Position numbers and translations under genes: made by a program. Below, piece by piece: positions 30,871 through 35,576 of a DNA stretch of 35,576 nt (position 1 is the first letter of the stretch; each line of letters opens with the position of its first letter). This stretch comes from Amycolatopsis orientalis DSM 43388. Lineage in GTDB: Bacteria; Actinomycetota; Actinomycetes; Mycobacteriales; Pseudonocardiaceae. The stretch lies in contig NZ_ASXG01000134.1 in assembly GCF_000411975.1 (NCBI RefSeq), positions 1 through 35,576 on the forward strand, in the 5' to 3' direction. The notes beneath the pieces are model-generated. The model saw only the letters and a list, made by a program, of their open reading frames with translations. It was not told where the DNA came from and ran no database searches.

Positions 30871-31565
30871 GCGACCACCCCGGTGCGCACCTCGTCCGAA
30901 ATGATCCGCCCGTCGCTGACTCGCACGACGCGGTGCGCGTGCTGCGCGACTTCGTCTTCGTGCGTGATCACCACGACCGTGCGGCCGAGTGCGTTGAGCC
31001 GGTCGAAGACGCCCAGAACGTCGACCGTGCTTGCGTGGTCGAGGTTTCCGGTTGGTTCGTCGGCGAGCAGCAACGCCGGTCCGCCGACGAGTGCCCGGGC
31101 GACCGCGACGCGCTGCTGCTGGCCGCCGGAGAGCTCATTCGGCAGATGCTTGGCCCGATCGGTCAGCCCGACCATCTCCAGCGCGGCAAGCGCCCGACGC
31201 CGCCGCTCCCCGCGTTTGAGTCCGCTGTAGACCAACGGCAGCTCCACATTGGACAACGCACTGGTACGCGGCACGAGGTTGAAGGACTGGAAGATGAAGC
31301 CGATCTTTCGGTTGCGCAGCAAGGCAAGCTGGCGTTCGTTCAGATCGGCGACCGAGAACCCGTCCAGCAGGTACCGGCCCGAGGTGGGCGTGTCGAGACA
31401 GCCGAGCATGTTGAGCAGCGTCGACTTCCCGGAGCCGGACGCGCCCATGATCGCCACGTACTCGCCCGGCCACACCCGCAGATCGACCCCGCGCAGCGCG
31501 TGCACCGCGGTTTCCCCGCTGCCGTAAGTCTTGCGCAGTCCGGAGACCGCGATCACCGGCTTCAT
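30867..31565 (-). CDS. MacB/LolD-type ABC transporter ATP-binding protein
   Basis: The 232-aa ATPase has Walker A GASGSGKST (about 39-47), the Q-loop in GFIFQSFNLVPR, the ABC signature LSGGQQQRVAVARAL, Walker B LLLADEPTGNLD and the switch His in VVVITHE. This set matches the LolD/MacB subclass. ATG at 31565 overlaps the adaptor stop by 4 nt, and its stop overlaps the permease start by 4 nt. The three genes are therefore tightly coupled and form one exporter. Confidence 0.95.
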   Translation of the reverse strand: MKPVIAVSGLRKTYGSGETAVHALRGVDLRVWPGEYVAIMGASGSGKSTLLNMLGCLDTPTSGRYLLDGFSVADLNERQLALLRNRKIGFIFQSFNLVPRTSALSNVELPLVYSGLKRGERRRRALAALEMVGLTDRAKHLPNELSGGQQQRVAVARALVGGPALLLADEPTGNLDHASTVDVLGVFDRLNALGRTVVVITHEDEVAQHAHRVVRVSDGRIISDEVRTGVVA

Positions 31566-32833
31566 CCCCGGCCCCCGCCGCCGACGCCGGTCTGGCGTCC
31601 GCCGCCGAAGCCGCCCTGCTGGCCGCCGAACCCGCCGAATCCACCGGTGCCGCCAGTGCCGCCGGTTCGCTGCTGGCCATTGCCGCCGGTCGAGGTCGTC
31701 GGCGACGCGGCGGTGAGCACCACGCTGTCGCCTTCGTTGAGCCCGGACTTGATCTCCACAGTGGACTCTCCGCGGACGCCGACCTCGACTTGGCGCGAGA
31801 CCGGCTGCCCGTTCTGCTCCACGGTGACCACGTTCGTCGTCCCGTTCGTCCGTACCGCCGCGGCCGGAACACTCAGCACGCCATCGGCTTCCGCCACCGT
31901 GATCACGACGCTCGCCGACTGTCCGGGCCGCAACCCGGACGGCGGATTCGTCAACGTCAGCTTCGCGCCGTAACTGACGACGTTGCTGCTCGTGGTCGGC
32001 GTGAGATCAATGCTGGAAACGGTCGCCGGCAACGGCTGATCCGGCGTCGCGTTCAGGGTCACGGTGGCTTTCTGACCGGTCTTCACCTTGCTCACGTCAA
32101 TTTCCGGCACCGAAGTATTGACGACAAGATTGCCCATGTCGGTGATGTCGATAAAGCCAGAACTGCTACTACTGCTGCTGCTCGACGACGACTGCTGCTG
32201 CCCGGATTGCCCGCCGGAGCCGGAACCGGAACTCGACGAAGCCGCCGCCGAACTGTTGCTGGAATTGCCCCCGCTGCCCGTTTGCTGTCCGACCGTCCCG
32301 TTGATCGCGGTGACCGTCCCGGCGCCCGGCGCGGTCAACGTCGTCGCGGCCAGCGCGGATTCCGCGTTGTCGACGTCCAGCTGCGCTTGATCCACTTTGG
32401 CCTGAAGCGACTCGGTGTTGCTCTGCGCCTGGGCCGCGGTCTGGTTCGCGGGCGGGTTGTCCTCGGCGTTGGTGAGATTGTCCTCGGCGACCGCGAGGTT
32501 GGCCTTGGCGACCTGAAGTTGTTTGCTCGCCTGGGAAGAGTCGATCGTGGCGAGCTTCTGCCCGGCGCTGACCACGTCGCCGACCTTCACGTCGATGCTC
32601 GTGACCTTGCCGGACGTCGTGAAGTTCGCGACGCCGGTGTAGGTGCTCGCGATCGTGCCCGCCGCCGACACGGTCTGGGAAACGTTCGCGCGGCGGACCG
32701 GCGTCGTCCGGGTTTGCGCCTGCGCCGTCGAACTAGCCGGCGAAAAGGCCTGATAAATCCCGAAAGCCGCGCCGCCGAGCAGCACGACAAGGACTCCGTT
32801 GATCACCCAGGTTCGTGTGCGCAGCCGCGTCAT
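31562..32833 (-). CDS. MacA-like periplasmic adaptor (HlyD/RND family)
   Basis: The 423-aa protein has an N-terminal membrane anchor (about 10-28) and a biotinyl-lipoyl half motif (FTTSGKVTSIDVKVGDVVSAG). A short alpha hairpin (about 105-165), the second lipoyl half (LTAPGAGTVTAINGTVG) and beta-barrel segments follow. Two low-complexity stretches are unusual: a Ser/Gly/Gln-rich insert at about 186-225, within the second lipoyl half, and a Gly-rich C-terminus at about 383-423. It starts the adaptor-ATPase-permease operon. The start is ATG at 32833, with the short repeats AGCTGT upstream. Confidence 0.9.
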   Translation of the reverse strand: MTRLRTRTWVINGVLVVLLGGAAFGIYQAFSPASSTAQAQTRTTPVRRANVSQTVSAAGTIASTYTGVANFTTSGKVTSIDVKVGDVVSAGQKLATIDSSQASKQLQVAKANLAVAEDNLTNAEDNPPANQTAAQAQSNTESLQAKVDQAQLDVDNAESALAATTLTAPGAGTVTAINGTVGQQTGSGGNSSNSSAAASSSSGSGSGGQSGQQQSSSSSSSSSSSGFIDITDMGNLVVNTSVPEIDVSKVKTGQKATVTLNATPDQPLPATVSSIDLTPTTSSNVVSYGAKLTLTNPPSGLRPGQSASVVITVAEADGVLSVPAAAVRTNGTTNVVTVEQNGQPVSRQVEVGVRGESTVEIKSGLNEGDSVVLTAASPTTSTGGNGQQRTGGTGGTGGFGGFGGQQGGFGGGRQTGVGGGGRG

Positions 32834-32897
32834 GGCCGCAAGACTGCGGGGCCTGGTTAGCAGTCAGCTGTTGGTTTCCTGTGGGCCAGCTGTGTAA

Positions 32898-33302
32898 TCA
32901 GTCCTTCTTCTTTTTGTGCCGCGCCCGCACCGCGAGAAGCAATTGCCGGACCGCGTCCACCACCAGCACCGCCGACAGCGTGCCGAGGCCGAGCGCCCCG
33001 GCGATGTGCCCGCCGAAGTACCGCTGCGACGTCAACGGCGTGCCGTCGCCCGCCTTGGTGACGACCGTGACGACCCCGGCGTCCCACAGCGCGAACGCCG
33101 CCCAGAGCACCAATCCGGCCACCACGACCTCGCCGAGCGCGACGAGCGCGCGCCACGGCTGGTTGAGCTTCGTCTGCGGCTGGGTTTCCTCCGGCGGCCA
33201 AAGCCCGGCTCCGGTCGGCTGGGGCAGGTCGATCACGGGGTCCAGCCTTTCAGGTTCGGCGTCGTTCCGCGTCCCTCGCGCGGGTTCAGTTCCGGGAGTC
33301 AT
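32898..33302 (-). CDS. Two-helix membrane protein, unknown
   Basis: The 134-aa protein has a hydrophilic N-terminal half with Pro and acidic residues, two hydrophobic helices (about 51-70 and 97-118) around a short loop, and a strongly basic C-terminus RARHKKKKD. The family is not recognised. ATG at 33302 lies inside the 3' end of the upstream gene (17-nt overlap), so translation is probably coupled. It is the last of three small membrane-protein genes downstream of hemB. Confidence 0.7.
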   Translation of the reverse strand: MTPGTEPARGTRNDAEPERLDPVIDLPQPTGAGLWPPEETQPQTKLNQPWRALVALGEVVVAGLVLWAAFALWDAGVVTVVTKAGDGTPLTSQRYFGGHIAGALGLGTLSAVLVVDAVRQLLLAVRARHKKKKD

Positions 33303-33756
33303 CGGCCTGCTCCTCGGGTCGGTTCTTCGCGGCCAGCTCGGCGAGCGCGGTCTTCAGCGCCTCGACGTCGCGAGCCCACGCGAGCACCACCGTGCCGTCC
33401 GTCAGCTCGACCGGCAACTCGTCGTACTTCCGCGGCACCGACCAGCCGCCGCCGAGCACCCGCGTCCCGACCGGCGCGCCGACGTCGGTCACCGAAGCGA
33501 TCCGCTCGGCGGCCACCGTTTCCCGCCCTTGCCGCAGCCCCTCGGTGGTGACCTCGAGCGAAAGGAACCGCCGCCGCGCGTAAACCCACGGCAGCGTCAG
33601 CCCGCACAGCGCGAGACCGATCAGCACCCAGCCGACGACGTGCGTCGGCCCGCCGGTGGCGAGTTCGGCGAGCGCGCCCAGCAGCGCGAACAGCGGGCCC
33701 CAGACCAGTGCCGACCAGCCGACACCGGCCTCGGAGTACAGCGTCCTGGCCGCCAT
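33286..33756 (-). CDS. Small membrane protein with C-terminal beta-rich domain
   Basis: The 156-aa protein has two N-terminal hydrophobic helices (about 13-32 and 40-58), then a basic YARRRF boundary and a cytoplasmic domain with strand-like repeats (LSLEVTTEGLRQGRETVAAERIA over 21 or more residues, then VPRKYDELPVELTDG) ending in a helix. The layout resembles PH-like or DUF3093-type actinobacterial membrane proteins, but I cannot assign a family. The ATG overlaps the stop of the upstream gene by 1 nt (TAATG). Confidence 0.7.
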   Translation of the reverse strand: MAARTLYSEAGVGWSALVWGPLFALLGALAELATGGPTHVVGWVLIGLALCGLTLPWVYARRRFLSLEVTTEGLRQGRETVAAERIASVTDVGAPVGTRVLGGGWSVPRKYDELPVELTDGTVVLAWARDVEALKTALAELAAKNRPEEQADDSRN

Positions 33757-34325
33757 TACAGCTTCTTGCCGACTTTCGGGAAGTAGTCCCTGACCTTAGG
33801 CAGGTACAGCAGGATCAGCATGGCCACCAGCGCCAGCGACGAAGCGAGTGCGTAGATATTCCGGGGTATTCCCAGTTCGAACACGATGCCGAGCACTGCC
33901 AGCAGCGTCGCGATAGTGCGCGCCGAGCGCGTGCCTTCCCGGGCCTTCCAGGCGAACAGCACGAGCAGCCCGCCGAAGCACAGCGCGCCGATCAGCATGG
34001 CCCACACGAAGAAGTTCGCGGTGGACTGAGCCTGCTCGAGGGTGATCGAGTGGCCAGGCTGCTGCTGCTTCATTATCGCGTCGGCGAACTGCTGCTTGAC
34101 CGCGACGAGGACAACTTGGCCGACCACAATGATGACCGTCGCCAAGATCGCGAGCGCGAACGCGGCGTGCACCTCCAGCGGCGGCGTGGCCTTCGGCGCG
34201 TCCTGCCCCGGCAGCACCGGATCCGGCGCGCGCCCGCGCTTGCGGCGTTCGTCGTCGGTGAGCCCGGTGAACTCGTCCGGATTCACCTCGGCAGGCTTCG
34301 GGGTGTTGTCGTCCTTCTCGGCCAC
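33756..34325 (-). CDS. Four-helix membrane protein downstream of hemB
   Basis: The 189-aa protein has a charged N-terminus of about 50 residues with Asp, Lys and Pro, and four hydrophobic helices (about 53-76, 102-122, 134-150 and 154-174). It ends in a basic LPKVRDYFPKVGKKL tail. The family is not recognised. The position after hemB matches a membrane-protein gene next to hemB in mycobacteria (recalled). It starts at ATG 34325, 20 nt after the hemB stop, and is probably cotranscribed with it. Confidence 0.72.
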   Translation of the reverse strand: MAEKDDNTPKPAEVNPDEFTGLTDDERRKRGRAPDPVLPGQDAPKATPPLEVHAAFALAILATVIIVVGQVVLVAVKQQFADAIMKQQQPGHSITLEQAQSTANFFVWAMLIGALCFGGLLVLFAWKAREGTRSARTIATLLAVLGIVFELGIPRNIYALASSLALVAMLILLYLPKVRDYFPKVGKKL

Positions 34326-34345
34326 CCGAAAGACCCTACCTGGGC

Positions 34346-35317
34346 TCAGTCCAGCCAGGCCGCGGCCTCGGCCGCCCAGTAGGTCAAGATCATGTCCGCA
34401 CCCGCGCGGCGGATCGAGGTGAGCACCTCGAGCACGGTCCGCTCGCGCTCGATCCAGCCGTTCGCCGCGGCCGCCTCGACCATCGCGTACTCGCCGGAGA
34501 TGTTGTACGCCGCGACGGGAACCGGGGAAAGGTCAGCCGCCGCCTTGATGATGTCCAAATAGGACAGCGCGGGCTTGACCATGACCATGTCCGCGCCCTC
34601 GGCCAGGTCGAGCTCCAGCTCACGCATCGCCTCGCGCGCGTTGCCGAGATCCTGCTGGTACGTCTTGCGGTCGCCCTTGAGCTGCGAGTCGACGGCCTCG
34701 CGGAAAGGCCCGTAGAACGCGCTGGCGTACTTGATCGAATAGGCGAGAATCGCGGTCTCGCTGTGCCCGACCTCGTCGAGCGCCCGGCGGATCACGCCGA
34801 CCTGCCCGTCCATCATCCCGCTCGGCCCGAGCACGTGCGCCCCGGCTTCCGCCTGCGCGACAGCCATGTCGGCGTACAACCGGAGCGTGGCGTCGTTGTC
34901 GACCACGCCGTCCGCGTCGAGCACGCCGCAGTGCCCGTGGTCGGTGAACTCGTCCAGGCAGGTGTCGGCCATCAGCACGGTCGAGTCGCCGAGTTCGCTG
35001 CGCAGATCCCGCAGCGCGACGTTGAGGATGCCGTTCTCGTCGACCGCGCCGGACCCTTGCGCGTCCCGCTTCTCCGGAACACCGAAGAGCATCAACCCGC
35101 CGACCCCGGCATTGACCGCCTCGACCGCGGCCTTGCGAAGAGTGTCCCGAGTGTGCTGAACGACGCCCGGCATGCTGGCAATCGGCCGCGGCGCGTCAAG
35201 ACCCTCCGCCACGAACATCGGCAGGATCAGCTGCCGTGGCCGCAACGTGGTCTCGCTGACCAACCTGCGCATTGCCGGAGTAGTACGAAGCCTGCGGGGT
35301 CGCTGCTCAGGAAACAC
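34346..35317 (-). CDS. hemB: Delta-aminolevulinic acid dehydratase (porphobilinogen synthase, HemB)
   Basis: The 323-aa enzyme condenses two 5-aminolevulinate molecules to porphobilinogen. It has both active-site lysines, K197 in YSIKYASAFYGPFREA and K248 in MVMVKPALSYLD. The metal-site loop reads DTCLDEFTDHGHCG: C120 and C130 are kept, but the middle Cys of the zinc triad is Asp122. This mixed site is seen in actinobacteria. GTG at 35317 gives FPEQRPRRLRTTPAMRRL, the usual start; GTG at 35338 would add seven residues. It heads a run of four genes. Confidence 0.94.
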   Translation of the reverse strand: MFPEQRPRRLRTTPAMRRLVSETTLRPRQLILPMFVAEGLDAPRPIASMPGVVQHTRDTLRKAAVEAVNAGVGGLMLFGVPEKRDAQGSGAVDENGILNVALRDLRSELGDSTVLMADTCLDEFTDHGHCGVLDADGVVDNDATLRLYADMAVAQAEAGAHVLGPSGMMDGQVGVIRRALDEVGHSETAILAYSIKYASAFYGPFREAVDSQLKGDRKTYQQDLGNAREAMRELELDLAEGADMVMVKPALSYLDIIKAAADLSPVPVAAYNISGEYAMVEAAAANGWIERERTVLEVLTSIRRAGADMILTYWAAEAAAWLD

Positions 35318-35411
35318 ACATCCAAGGTACTCCCGCACTCAGACATTCTCTGCGGCGAGGCACTCGCGAAGCACCGAGGCACCCGCACCTCCGCACTCCC
35401 CAGGCCCCCCA

Positions 35412-35497
35412 GCCGCAGCCGATGCACCCACCAAACCCAGGTACCCACCCCTCCGCCGCAGCCGATGCACCCACTAAAACCAGGCACCCACCCCTCC
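35412..35497. repeat. Imperfect 43-bp tandem duplication upstream of hemB
   Basis: Bases 35412-35454 and 35455-35497 match at 40 of 43 positions, each starting GCCGCAGCCGATGCACCCAC and ending CCCACCCCTCC. The tract is C-rich on the plus strand and lies about 95 nt from the hemB start. No reliable gene overlaps it. Confidence 0.88.
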
Positions 35498-35523
35498 CCC
35501 GCCCCCGATACACAGCCAAAAAC

Positions 35524-35576
35524 ACGGCGCGGGGGTGCTTGTCAAGGCATCTTTCCCGCCTTGACAAGCACCCCCG
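35524..35576. repeat. Hairpin repeat at right window edge (copy B)
   Basis: The left arm runs from 35524 (ACGGCGCGGGGGTGC) to 35548, the loop ATCTTTCCC spans 35549-35557, and the right arm is cut off by the window end. Bases 35534-35576 equal bases 1-43 exactly. The loop has the same orientation as in copy A, so the two are direct copies of a palindromic element. Confidence 0.85.

Noticed and set aside
35307..35567. 86-codon minus-strand open frame upstream of hemB
   Set aside because: It reads through the edge hairpin and the 43-bp tandem repeat, and its Gly/Trp/Cys-rich sequence simply reflects that repeat.
1..35576. Terminal repeats as IS ends, attachment sites or a CRISPR element
   Set aside because: No transposase, integrase or spacer array is present, and the content is syntenic core genes. 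A dispersed hairpin repeat explains the match better.
1..35576. tRNA, rRNA and riboswitch genes
   Set aside because: I looked for T-loop style motifs and for known leader patterns before the men, hem and ccs genes and saw none that I could support by eye.

Overview
High-GC (roughly 70%) chromosomal DNA of an actinomycete. The protein sequences, a BldC-type regulator, the order of men, ccs and hem genes and the many genome-type hairpin repeats point to the Pseudonocardiaceae, most likely Amycolatopsis or a close relative (inference). The window is a core respiratory and cofactor region rather than an island. I see no transposase, phage gene, tRNA, rRNA or CRISPR array.

Layout. (1) 147-2894: menaquinone tailoring (menJ reductase, menG methyltransferase) and a small membrane protein gene broken by a 32-bp tandem duplication, with a divergent MarR regulator. 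(2) 3505-6746: two GT4 glycosyltransferases, the upstream one MgtA-like, divergent from an inositol-monophosphatase-family gene. (3) 6747-9379: DUF3592-like membrane protein, secreted M1 metallopeptidase and a small membrane protein downstream of menD. (4) 9400-14213: menD, and divergent menB-menE-menA, the rest of the quinone pathway present here; menF, menC and menH are absent. (5) 14210-19818: accessory genes: AraC regulator with alpha/beta hydrolase, aldehyde dehydrogenase with a TetR regulator and a striking shared palindromic operator, a Cds1-like cysteine desulfhydrase, a DUF4229-like protein and an Lrp regulator. (6) 20181-21146: bldC, a 61-aa membrane peptide and two copies of a 115-bp nested-hairpin repeat. 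(7) 21147-28523: a run on the minus strand comprising hemL, a histidine phosphatase, a TlpA-like lipoprotein, ccdA, resB, ccsB and a MinD/ParA-like ATPase, several with 4-nt start/stop overlaps. This is the system II cytochrome c maturation operon. (8) 28654-35317: tspO divergent from hemL, a MacA/MacB-type exporter operon, three small membrane proteins and hemB.

How they work together. Menaquinone carries electrons, hemL and hemB make the haem precursor, and CcdA/TlpA/ResB/CcsB attach haem to exported cytochromes c. The window therefore supplies three inputs of one respiratory chain. The same macro-order (hemB ... hemL, phosphatase, tlpA, ccdA, resB, ccsB, ATPase ... menA, menE, menB ... menD, mgtA, menG, menJ) is recalled from Mycobacterium tuberculosis, so this is old actinobacterial synteny with accessory genes inserted.

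Novelty. I found no convincing undescribed multi-gene system. The most interesting signals are non-coding: a 43-nt exact match between the two window ends inside a perfect hairpin, a 115-bp nested-hairpin repeat present twice, a 43-bp TetR palindrome that runs into the regulator's start codon, a frame-breaking 32-bp duplication, and two convergent gene pairs whose stop codons overlap.
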